Source: Phycicoccus sp. Soil748 (GTDB lineage Bacteria > Actinomycetota > Actinomycetes > Actinomycetales > Dermatophilaceae). From it: a stretch of 64,000 nt of DNA. Positions 26,057 to 36,669 of the stretch are shown one piece after another; positions within the stretch are counted from its first letter, which is position 1, and each line of letters begins with the position of its first letter. The translations under genes and the position numbers were made by a program. The stretch lies in the NCBI RefSeq assembly GCF_001428025.1, contig NZ_LMSC01000005.1, positions 433,224-497,223 on the forward strand, written 5' to 3'. The notes below the pieces were generated by a model, which saw only the letters and a program-made list of their open reading frames with translations, did not search any database and was not told the DNA's origin.

Positions 26057-28587
26057 TCCGTGCGGTCCTCCACCTCGGACGCGGGGCGGGCCGTCACGCC
26101 GGGCGTCTCCTCGACCGGTGCGAGGTAGACCGCGGACAGGGCGGCGACCCGGACCTCCACGGAGTACGGCTGCCCCTGGTGCGGGTGCTCCTGCGCGGTG
26201 ACGACGACGTCGGCCTGGCTGGGCGTCCCGAACTCGTCGTAGCCGCTGGTGTCGAGCACGACCCTCCAGTCGCCGGCGCGGGGCACACCGAGCCGCAGGG
26301 GCTCGCGGGCCAGGCCGCCGAAGTTCACGGCCACGGCGACGACCGGGCCCTGACGGTCGGGGGTGCCGAAACGCAGGTAGGAGTAGGTGTTTCCCGCGTT
26401 GTCGTCGGCGTCGAGCCACTCGAAGCCTGCCGGGTCGGCGTCCAGTGCCCACAGCGCTGGGTTGGCGCGGTAGACCCGGTTGAGCTCCTTGACGAGGTTG
26501 TGGACGCGGTAGTGGGCGGCGTGGTCGAGCAGCCACCAGTCGAGCTCGCGGCCGTCGGCCCACTCGGCCTCCTGGGCGAACTCGCTGCCCATGAACAGCA
26601 GCTGCTTGCCGGGGTGGCTCCAGAGGTAGGCCAGGAACGCCCGCACGGTGGCGAGCTGGTCGTAGCGGCTGCCGGGCGCCTTGCGCAGCAGCGAGCCCTT
26701 GCCGTGGACGACCTCGTCGTGGCTGATCGGCAGCAGGTAGTTCTCGCTGAAGGCGTACATGAGCGAGAACGTCAGCAGGTGGTGGTGGTACTGCCGGTTG
26801 ATCGGGTCCTCCTTGAGGTACTTCAAGGAGTCGTTCATCCAGCCCATGTTCCACTTCAGCCCGAAGCCGAGGCCGCCCTCGCTGGTCGACTTCGTGACGC
26901 CCGGCCAGGAGGTGGACTCCTCGGCGATCATGACGATGCCTGGCACGCGCTTGTACGCCGTGGCGTTGGCCTCCTGGAGCAGGCCCACCGCCTCGAGGTT
27001 CTCGTGCCCGCCGTGGATGTTGGGCACCCACTCGCCGTCCTTGCGGGCGTAGTCGAGGTAGAGCATCGAGGCCACGCCGTCGACGCGCAGGCCGTCGACG
27101 TGGAACTCCTCCAGCCAGTAGACCGCGTTGGCGACGAGGAAGTTGCGCACCTGCATCCGGCCGAAGTCGAAGATGTAGGAGCCCCACTCGGGGTGCCAGC
27201 CCTTGCGCGGGTCCGGGTGCTCGTAGAGCGGCAGCCCGTCGAAGCGGGCCAGCGCCCACGGGTCGGTCGCGAAGTGCCCGGGGACCCAGTCGAGGATGAC
27301 GCCGATGCCGGCCTGGTGGAGCCGGTCGACGAGGTACCTGAAGTCGTCGGGGCGGCCGAACCGCGCGCTCGGCGCGTAGTAGCTCGTGACGTGGTAGCCC
27401 CAGGACGGGGGATAGGGGTGCTCCATGACCGGCATGAGCTCGACGTGCGTGAAGCCGAGGTCCTGCACGTAGTTGACCAGGTGCTCGGCGAGGTCGCGGT
27501 AGGAGTGGTGGCGCCGCCACGACCCGAGGTGCACCTCGTAGATGCTCATCGGCTGCTCGTGGTGGTTGCTCTGGGTGCGCTTGGCCAGCCACTCGCCGTC
27601 GCCCCAGTCGTAGCGGGACTGGACGACGGACGACGCGGTGGCCGGCGGCATCTCGGTGGCCTGGGCCATCGGGTCGGCCTTCTCGCGCACCTTCCCGTCG
27701 GCGCCGCGGACCAGGTACTTGTACATCGTCCCGTCGCCGACGCCGGGGACGAACAGCTCCCAGACACCGGACTCACCCAGCAGGCGCATGGGGTGGCTGC
27801 GGCCGTCCCAGCCGTTGAAGTCGCCCGCGACGTGCACGGCCTGGGCCCTCGGCGCCCACACGGCGAAGGAGGTGCCGACGACGGTGCCGAGGGGGCCGGT
27901 GTACTCGTGGACGTGGGCCCCGAGGACCGTCCACAGCTGCTCGTGGCGACCCTCACCGATGAGGTGCAGGTCGACCGGGCCGAGCGTGGGCGCGAAGCGG
28001 TAGGGGTCGTCCATCTCGTGCTCGACGCCGTCGGCGTAGCTCACGAGCAGGCGGTAGTCCTGGGTCTGCGTCTGCCCCTCGCGCAGCCCGCCCCACACAC
28101 CGTCCTCCTCGTGGGCGAGGTCGAGCCGGGTGCCGTCCTCGAAGCGGACGGCGACCGTCGAGGCGAACGGGCGGTAGGCGCGCACGCGCAGGCCGCCCGG
28201 CTCGAGGTGGTGCCCGAGCAGGTCGTGCGGCTGCTGGTGGCGGCCGTCGGCCAGGGCACGGATCGCCTCGGCAGGGGTCGCGGGCACGGGAACCGGCTCG
28301 GGCGTCCGGTCGACCGGAGGCTCGGTGACCGGGGCCTTGGGGGCCGACGGCGTCCCGCCCGGCTTCTCGATGAGCGCCTCTGCCTCGGAGGTGTGCGGCG
28401 CACGCTCCTGCGTGGTCGGTTCGACCGCGGCGGACTCGGCGGCAGGTGCCACCGGGGTGGCCTCCTCGACCTGGGTCGGCCCCGCGGCCTCGACCGCCTC
28501 GACCGCCTGGGTCGCCTCGACCGCCTCGACCGCCTTGGTCTCCTTGGCCTTCTTGGTCCTCTTGTCCTTCTTGCCGAAAGGGCTCAC
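26053..28587 (-). CDS. glgB: 1,4-alpha-glucan branching enzyme (GH13)
   Basis: 844 residues from a GTG, about 100 longer than usual GlgB because of an Ala/Glu/Val/Pro-rich N-terminal extension (VEAVEATQAVEAVEAAG then a Pro-rich linker). CBM48 and GH13 domains follow: SFAVWAPRAQAVHVAGDFNGW, VDGLRVDGVASMLYLDY with nucleophile Asp, VMIAEEST with the acid/base Glu and PISHDEVVHGKGSL with the third carboxylate. The enzyme makes alpha-1,6 branches in glycogen-like glucan built by GlgE. Its GTG overlaps the mak stop, and its TGA overlaps the VanZ-like start. Confidence 0.95.
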   Translation of the reverse strand: MSPFGKKDKRTKKAKETKAVEAVEATQAVEAVEAAGPTQVEEATPVAPAAESAAVEPTTQERAPHTSEAEALIEKPGGTPSAPKAPVTEPPVDRTPEPVPVPATPAEAIRALADGRHQQPHDLLGHHLEPGGLRVRAYRPFASTVAVRFEDGTRLDLAHEEDGVWGGLREGQTQTQDYRLLVSYADGVEHEMDDPYRFAPTLGPVDLHLIGEGRHEQLWTVLGAHVHEYTGPLGTVVGTSFAVWAPRAQAVHVAGDFNGWDGRSHPMRLLGESGVWELFVPGVGDGTMYKYLVRGADGKVREKADPMAQATEMPPATASSVVQSRYDWGDGEWLAKRTQSNHHEQPMSIYEVHLGSWRRHHSYRDLAEHLVNYVQDLGFTHVELMPVMEHPYPPSWGYHVTSYYAPSARFGRPDDFRYLVDRLHQAGIGVILDWVPGHFATDPWALARFDGLPLYEHPDPRKGWHPEWGSYIFDFGRMQVRNFLVANAVYWLEEFHVDGLRVDGVASMLYLDYARKDGEWVPNIHGGHENLEAVGLLQEANATAYKRVPGIVMIAEESTSWPGVTKSTSEGGLGFGLKWNMGWMNDSLKYLKEDPINRQYHHHLLTFSLMYAFSENYLLPISHDEVVHGKGSLLRKAPGSRYDQLATVRAFLAYLWSHPGKQLLFMGSEFAQEAEWADGRELDWWLLDHAAHYRVHNLVKELNRVYRANPALWALDADPAGFEWLDADDNAGNTYSYLRFGTPDRQGPVVAVAVNFGGLAREPLRLGVPRAGDWRVVLDTSGYDEFGTPSQADVVVTAQEHPHQGQPYSVEVRVAALSAVYLAPVEETPGVTARPASEVEDRTE

Positions 28588-30012
28588 GGAAGGTCCTTCC
28601 TCGCATCGTCAAGCAAACGGACCACCGCAGTGGTGGGGATGGTCAGCCAGGTCGGCCGGTTGCGCGCCTCGTAGACCACTTCGTACAGAGCCTTGTCGAG
28701 CTGGAACGCGATGAGCAGGGCGGTGTCCTCGCGCGGGTCCCTGCCGGACTCGGCGGCGTACCCGTCCAGGAACGCGCGTTGGGCGGACTCCACCCAACCA
28801 CGCGCGCTCTGGCCCGGGTGGGCCTGCTCCCACGAACCGGCCGCGTAGTCGAACGAGCGCAGCATTCCCGCGATGTCGCGGACGGCGAGGTCGGGCCGGA
28901 CGCGCTCGGAGAGCGGTCGCAGCGGCTCGCCCTCGAAGTCGAGCAGCACCCAGCCGCGTCCCTCGACCTGCAGGACCTGCCCGAGGTGGTAGTCGCCGTG
29001 GATGCGTTGCAGCGCGGGCCAGGGCGCGCCGACAGCCGCGTCGAAGACGGCCGCGATGCGCTGCTCGTGCTCGGCCAGGGCGGGCACCTCAGCGGCGGCG
29101 GCGACGTAGCGCCCGCGCATCCCCGCGACCATGGTCGACACCACGGCCGGGGTGACCGGTTCGGTGGGCATGACCTCGGCCAGGCGCGAGTGCACCTCGG
29201 CCGTGGCGGCGCCGAGCTCTCGCGCCCGGTCGGCGAAGTCCTCACCGGCGGCGATGGCGCGAAGCGCCACCCGCCAGGCGTCCTCGGTGCCGGGGAAGAA
29301 CTCCTGGGCGAAGGCCAGGTGCCCGGCGTCCTCGCCCTCGCCGTGGACGGACGGCCAGGTCGCCGCGACCGCTCCCACCATGCCCGGGACGCGCAGGGAT
29401 CCGGCCTCGGCCAGGGCGCCCTGCACGACCACGTCGGGGTTGTCGCCGGCCTGCAGGGTGCGGAACACCTTGCAGATCAACGGTTTCGGCGACCCCGAGT
29501 CGTCGGTGCAGTCGAAGATGACGGAGGTGTTGGACTGTTCACCCGACAGCACGCGCGAGCCGGTGAGGGTGGTCTGCGTCGTCCACGACGGGTGTCTACG
29601 TGCCACGACCGCAGGCTCCACGGTGTCGGACCGGCTGCCGGCCTGGGGGACCGCCTGCTCGAGGACGAGGGCGAGGAGCTGGGCGGCGTAGACCGGGTCC
29701 CGCGGCCCGTCGTAGACCCAGCGGGGCCCCAGGACGCTGTGCTCCATCGTGCCCACGAGGGCCTGCTGGTGGCCCTCGAGCGGCGCGGATCGGTAGGTGA
29801 GCGGCACCTGGTAGACGACCGGCTCGGCGCCACCCTCGTCGACGACGAGCAACGTCTCGATACCGACCTCGCCGGCGGGGTCGTCGAGGCGCCACGACCA
29901 CAGCTTGCGCAGCACCGGCTGACGCCCCTTGGCGGCATACCAGCGCTGGCGCGCCATCCACGGCGCGACGAGCTCGAGCTTGGTCGGCGTGATGCTGGCG
30001 GTCGTGTGGATC

Positions 30013-30029
<17 letters not shown>
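28584..30029 (-). CDS. mak: maltokinase
   Basis: 481 residues, the normal size of actinobacterial Mak (Pep2). The N-terminal cap domain has WMARQRWYAAKGR, then the kinase-like fold has RIHGDYHLGQVL with catalytic Asp and VLLDFEGEP with the metal-binding Asp, characteristic of this aminoglycoside-kinase-like family. Mak phosphorylates maltose with ATP to maltose-1-phosphate, the donor for GlgE. GTG 30029 overlaps the treS stop by 17 bases; GTG 30020 is a shorter option. It is linked to glgB by a GTGA overlap. Confidence 0.95.
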
Positions 30030-31721
<1,692 letters not shown>

Positions 31722-31722
<1 letters not shown>

Positions 31723-33824
31723 CAGAACCTCCGGATCGCGACGACGTGGACGGGCTCGGTCTCGGGCCCGAGTCTGACGTAGACGTGCTCGCCCCAGTGC
31801 CACGACTCCCCGGTGATGAGGTCCTGTGCGGCGATGCCGTCCTCGTGGCGCAGGCCCAGGGCGGGCATGTCGAGGTGGAGCGTCGACTCCCGGGTGGCGT
31901 GGGGGTCGAGGTTGGCCACGACGACGACGACGTCCTCGGTGCCGTCGGGCAGCACCCGGCGCTTGGAGAACGCGATGATGTTCTCGTCGTCGACGTGGTG
32001 GAAGGTGATGTTGCGCAGCCAGTGCAGGGCAGGGTGCTCGCGCCGGATCTCGTTGAGCCGCGTGAGGTAGCCGGCCAGCGAGTGCCCCTCCTTGGGGCCG
32101 CCGGGCTCGTAGTCCTCCCAGTGGCGGTTCTTGTACTCGTACTTCTCGTTGTCGATCTGCTCCTCGGCACCCGGCCGGGCGACGTGCTCGATGAGCTCGT
32201 AGCCGGCGTAGATGCCGTAGGTCGGCACGATCGTGGCCGCGACGGCCGCCCGCAGCTTCCACGCGGCCGGGCCGCCGAACTGCATGTACGGCGTGAGGAT
32301 GTCGTGCGTCGTCGGCCAGAACGACGGGCGCATGTAGGCAGCCGCCTCGCCGGACAGCTCCTCGAGGTACTCGGTGAGCTCCCACTTCTGGTTGCGCCAC
32401 GCGTAGTAGGTGTAGGACTGCTGGAACCCGACCTTGCCGAGGGTGTGCATCATGGCGGGCTTCGTGAAGGCCTCGGCCAGCCAGATCACCTCGGGGTGGT
32501 CGCGGGCCACGTCGTCGATGATCCACTGCCAGAACTCGACCGGCTTGGTGTGCGGGTTGTCGACGCGGAAGATCTTGACGCCGTGGTCGATCCAGACCTG
32601 GATCATCCGTCGCATCTCGGCGTAGGACCCCGCGGGGTCGTTGTCGAAGTTGAGCGGGTAGATGTCCTGGTACTTCTTCGGCGGGTTCTCGGCGTAGGCG
32701 ATGGTCCCGTCGGCGCGCGTGGTGAACCACTCCGGGTGCGACTGCACGTAGGGGTGGTCGGGCGAGCACTGGAGGGCGATGTCCATCGCGACCTCGAGCC
32801 CGAGCTCCTCGGCACGGGCGACGAACGCGTCGAAGTCGTCGAACGTCCCGAGGTCGGGGTGGATGGCGTCGTGGCCGCCGTCGGGGGACCCGATGGCATA
32901 CGGGCTGCCCGGGTCGTCGGGTCCGGCGTGGAGGGTGTTGTTGGGTCCCTTGCGCGCCGTGGTGCCGATCGGGTGGATCGGGGTGAGGTAGACGACGTCG
33001 AAGCCCATGCCGGCGATGGCCGGCAGCCGCTCGGCAGCGGTGCGCAACGTGCCCGACCTCCAGTGCCCGGTCTCGGGGTCCTGCACCGCCCCCTCCGAGC
33101 GGGGGAAGATCTCGTACCACGCGCCGTACAGCGCGCGCTCACGCTCCACGAGCAGCGGCAGGTCGGCGGACGGGCTGACCCAGTCGCGCAGCGGCCGTGC
33201 GGCGAGCTCCTGCTCCACCGAGGGGTCGGTGGCGGCGTGGAGCCGGGCCATCGGGGGGCGCCGGGTGTCGCGCAGCGCGGTCACGGCGTCCTTGAGCAGC
33301 TTCGCCCCAGGCTTGGGGCGCCCGACCTCGGCCAGCGCGCGCTCCAGGACGCGGGCGCCCTCCTCGAGCATGAGCTCGGCGTCGATGTCGGCGGCCACCT
33401 TGATGGAGGCGTCGTGCTCCCAGGTGCCGTAGGGGTCGGACCAGCCCTCCACGCGGTAGTGCCACCAGCCCGCGGTGCCGGCCTCGACGACCGCCTCCCA
33501 GGCGTTGAGGCCGGGGTTGGTGCAGCGCATGGGCAGCACCTGCTCGGTCCCGTCCGGCGCGGTGAGGACGACGGAGGCGTTGACGGCGTCGTGGCCCTCA
33601 CGGAACACCGTCGCGGTGACGGTGAACTGCTCACCGACGACCGACTTGGCCGGTCGGGCGCCGCCGTCCACCAGGGGCTGCACGTCCTGGACGGGGATCC
33701 GCCCGACCGGGCTCTGCGGCGGTCGGGTGCGTGGGGCGGGGGAGGGCCCGGGTCGGGCTTGCGGGCTGCGGGAGCCGCGGGGGGTGGGAGAGGTGGGTGT
33801 GGTTGCCGAGGGGGTCGCAGTCAC
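31722..33824 (-). CDS. glgE: alpha-1,4-glucan:maltose-1-phosphate maltosyltransferase
   Basis: 700 residues from GTG 33824; the frame is open further upstream but the leader there has no GlgE character. A Thr/Ser/Pro-rich start is followed by the GlgE N-terminal domain (VVGEQFTVTATVFREGHDAVN), then GH13 catalytic parts: YLTPIHPIGTTARKGPNNTL, KIFRVDNPHTKPVEFW with nucleophile Asp, VIWLAEAFTKP with Glu, and NEKYEYKNRHW. GlgE transfers maltosyl units from maltose-1-phosphate to linear alpha-glucan. First gene of the unit and divergent from glgP. Confidence 0.96.
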
Positions 33825-33978
33825 GCGCCCGACGCTACTCGTTCTGGGCGCTGGTGCACCTCTGCGGGACTCCGGGTGGACGCGCCGGGCACCGCGCCGT
33901 GAAGGCACCGTGAAACTTTCTGAAAGATCTGCAAGAAGTCGACAGACTTTCCGGGTCCTGGCCCTATGATCAGCCCTC
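33825..33978. promoter_or_regulatory. divergent glgE/glgP control region
   Basis: On the plus strand TATGAT at 33965-33970 is a strong -10, 8 bases before the glgP GTG, with TCGACA (33939-33944) as a poorly spaced -35 candidate. On the minus strand TAGCGT lies 7 bases before the glgE GTG. Between them is an A/T-rich stretch with CTTTCTGAAAG (5-bp inverted repeat) and CTGCAAG (33930-33936 region), the complement of CTTGCAG, which recurs in Streptomyces operators of the LacI-type regulator MalR. Regulation by maltose or trehalose is an inference. Confidence 0.5.
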
Positions 33979-36567
33979 GTGAAGGCGATCCGACGCTTCA
34001 GCGTCCGTACTGTCCTGCCCGAGCCGATCGCGGCCCTCGGCGACCTGGCGAGCAACCTGCGGTGGTCCTGGCACCCGCCGACCCGCGACCTCTTCGAGCG
34101 CATCGACCCGCAGCGCTGGGCCAAGGTCCGCAAGGACCCCGTGCGCCTGCTGTCGGCGCTGTCCCCGGCAGAGCTCGCGGCGCTTGCCGCAGACACCGGC
34201 TTCGTCGGTGCGGTCGCGGCGGCCAAGGCCGACCTCGACACCTACCTCACCGAGCCGCGCTGGTACCAGGCGTGGGCCCAGGCGCAGGACGAGGACGGTG
34301 CGGGCGCCCCGAAGGCGATCGGCTACTTCAGCCCCGAGTTCGGCATCACCGAGGTGCTGCCGCAGTACTCCGGCGGTCTCGGCATCCTCGCCGGCGACCA
34401 CCTCAAGACCGCCTCCGACCTCGGCGTCCCGATCGTCGGCGTCGGCCTGTTCTACAAGACCGGCTACTTCAAGCAGAGCCTCAACCGCGACGGCTGGCAG
34501 CAGGAGACCTACCCGGTCCTCGACCCCGACGGCCTGCCGCTGAGCATGCTCCGCGAGGAGGACGGCACCCCGTGCGTCATCACGCTCGGGCTGCCCGGCG
34601 GCCGCCAGCTGCACGCCCACGTCTGGAAGGCGCAGGTCGGCCGCGTGCCGCTGCTGCTGCTCGACTCCGACGTGCCGGACAACGACGAGGCCGCCCGCAA
34701 CATCACCAACCGCCTCTACGGCGGCGGTGGTGAGCAGCGCCTGCAGCAGGAGATGCTCCTCGGCATCGGCGGTGTCCGCGCGCTGCGCCTGTGGTCGCGC
34801 CTCACCGGCGCCCCGGCCCCGGACGTCTACCACACCAACGAGGGCCATGCCGGGTTCCTCGGCGTCGAGCGCATCCACGAGCTGACCCAGTCGGCGGACC
34901 TGGGCTTCGAGGAGGCGCTCGAGGCCGTGCGCGCCGCGACGGTCTTCACCACCCACACGCCGGTCCCTGCGGGCATCGACCGCTTCGACGCCGAGCTCAT
35001 CTCGCTGCACTTCGGCGGCGACCAGGCCGTCCCGGGTGTGCCGGTCGACCGGCTGCTCGCCCTCGGTGCCGAGGACTACCCCGGTGGCCAGCCCGGCATG
35101 TTCAACATGGCGGTCATGGGCCTGCGCCTCGGCGGCCGTGCCAACGGCGTCTCGCAGCTGCACGGTGTCGTCAGCCGCGAGATGTTCGACGGCCTGTGGC
35201 CGGGCTTCGACGACGACGAGGTCCCGATCAGCAGCGTCACCAACGGTGTCCACGCCGGCACCTGGGTCGACCGCCGGGTCTACGAGCTCGCCGACAAGTA
35301 CCTCGGCACCCACGACCTCGAGCGCGACAACGCCTGGGACCGCATCGACGAGGTGCCCCGCGAGGCGATCTGGGCGACCAAGCGCGACATGCGCGAGCAG
35401 CTCGTCGTGGAGGCCCGTCGCCGCACCCGCTCGTCGTGGAAGAAGCGTGGCGCCAGCCCCGCCGAGCTCGGCTGGGTCGACGACATCCTCGACCCCGACA
35501 TCCTCACGATCGGCTTCGCGCGGCGCGTCCCGACCTACAAGCGGCTCACCCTGATGCTGCGCGACCCCGCGCGCCTCAAGCGCCTGCTGCTCGACGAGAA
35601 GCGCCCGATCCAGCTCGTCATCGCCGGCAAGTCCCACCCCGCCGACGAGACCGGCAAGCAGCTCATCCAGCAGATGGTCCGCTTCGCCGACGACCCGGAG
35701 ATCCGCCACCGCATCGTCTTCCTGCCCAACTACGACATCGCGATGGCGCAGTACCTCTACCCCGGCTGCGACGTGTGGCTCAACAACCCGCTGCGCCCGT
35801 TCGAGGCCTGTGGCACCTCCGGCATGAAGGCGGCCCTCAACGGCGGCCTCAACCTGTCGATCCTCGACGGCTGGTGGGACGAGTGGTTCGACGGTGGCAA
35901 CGGCTGGGCCATCCCGACGGCCGACGGTGTCGAGGACGCCGAGCGCCGCGACGACCTCGAGGCGGCCGCCCTCTACGACCTCATCGAGAACTCGGTGGCG
36001 CCGCGCTTCTACGACACCGACGAGGCGGGCCTGCCGCAGAACTGGCTGTCGATGATCAGCCACACGCTGCGCACGCTCGGCCCGAAGGTGCTGGCCAGCC
36101 GCATGGTCCGCGACTACACCATCCAGCTCTACGGGCCCGCCGCCCGCGCCGGCTGGGCGCTCGCCGGCGAGACCTACGCAGGCGCGCGTGACCTCGCGGC
36201 CTACAAGCACAAGGTGCGCGAGGGCTGGTCGTCGGTCCACGTCGACCACGTCGAGTCCTCGGGCGTCTCGGACTCGCCGCAGATCGGCGAGACCCTGCAC
36301 GTGCGGGCCTACGTCTCGCTCGGCGACCTGACGCCCGACGAGGTGGAGGTGGAGGTCGTGCACGGCACCGCGCGCGACTCCGACGAGCTGCGCGACGTGC
36401 AGTGCGAGCCCCTCGCCCTGGTCGAGTCCTACGAGGGCGGGCGGCACCAGTTCGCCGGCGACTTCGCCCTCGCCCGGACCGGGTCGTTCGGCTACACCGT
36501 GCGGGTGCTGCCCAAGCACATCGGCCTCGCCAGCACGAGCGAGCTCGGGCTGGTCGCCAACGCCTGA
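33979..36567 (+). CDS. glgP: alpha-glucan phosphorylase
   Basis: 862 residues from GTG 33979. The short-type phosphorylase has IGYFSPEFGITEVLPQYSGG, HTNEGHAGFLGVERI, FTTHTPVPAGIDRF and the PLP region EACGTSGMKAALNGG near residue 610. It releases glucose-1-phosphate from non-reducing ends of alpha-1,4-glucan; many actinobacterial members with this length (Rv1328-like) lack the allosteric N-terminal part of animal phosphorylase. The transcript is probably leaderless. It stands divergent from glgE, as in mycobacteria, and is followed by a strong hairpin facing glgX. Confidence 0.94.
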   Translation: MKAIRRFSVRTVLPEPIAALGDLASNLRWSWHPPTRDLFERIDPQRWAKVRKDPVRLLSALSPAELAALAADTGFVGAVAAAKADLDTYLTEPRWYQAWAQAQDEDGAGAPKAIGYFSPEFGITEVLPQYSGGLGILAGDHLKTASDLGVPIVGVGLFYKTGYFKQSLNRDGWQQETYPVLDPDGLPLSMLREEDGTPCVITLGLPGGRQLHAHVWKAQVGRVPLLLLDSDVPDNDEAARNITNRLYGGGGEQRLQQEMLLGIGGVRALRLWSRLTGAPAPDVYHTNEGHAGFLGVERIHELTQSADLGFEEALEAVRAATVFTTHTPVPAGIDRFDAELISLHFGGDQAVPGVPVDRLLALGAEDYPGGQPGMFNMAVMGLRLGGRANGVSQLHGVVSREMFDGLWPGFDDDEVPISSVTNGVHAGTWVDRRVYELADKYLGTHDLERDNAWDRIDEVPREAIWATKRDMREQLVVEARRRTRSSWKKRGASPAELGWVDDILDPDILTIGFARRVPTYKRLTLMLRDPARLKRLLLDEKRPIQLVIAGKSHPADETGKQLIQQMVRFADDPEIRHRIVFLPNYDIAMAQYLYPGCDVWLNNPLRPFEACGTSGMKAALNGGLNLSILDGWWDEWFDGGNGWAIPTADGVEDAERRDDLEAAALYDLIENSVAPRFYDTDEAGLPQNWLSMISHTLRTLGPKVLASRMVRDYTIQLYGPAARAGWALAGETYAGARDLAAYKHKVREGWSSVHVDHVESSGVSDSPQIGETLHVRAYVSLGDLTPDEVEVEVVHGTARDSDELRDVQCEPLALVESYEGGRHQFAGDFALARTGSFGYTVRVLPKHIGLASTSELGLVANA

Positions 36568-36583
36568 CCCGCACCAGCTCCAC

Positions 36584-36627
36584 TTGGGGGCCAGGGAGTG
36601 ACGCCTACGTCACTCCCTGGCCCCCAA
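36584..36627. terminator. 20-bp perfect hairpin between glgP and glgX
   Basis: Arms 36584-36603 and 36608-36627 are perfectly complementary over 20 bp with a 4-base loop (CCTA). The site is between two convergent genes. It is GC-rich, with CAAAG after the stem and no T-tract. A bidirectional terminator is the natural reading. Confidence 0.85.
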
Positions 36628-36669
36628 AGTCGTCTGGCGGACGGTGCTACGGCGCGGGGTCGCGGCGGC

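Noticed and set aside
26179-28674. 831-codon plus-strand frame opposite glgB
   Set aside because: Antisense shadow; low-complexity Val/Asp/Gly/Arg content and no start context.
33970-36519. 849-codon minus-strand frame opposite glgP
   Set aside because: Mirror frame of the phosphorylase gene; the protein has no recognisable motif while glgP is complete on the plus strand.
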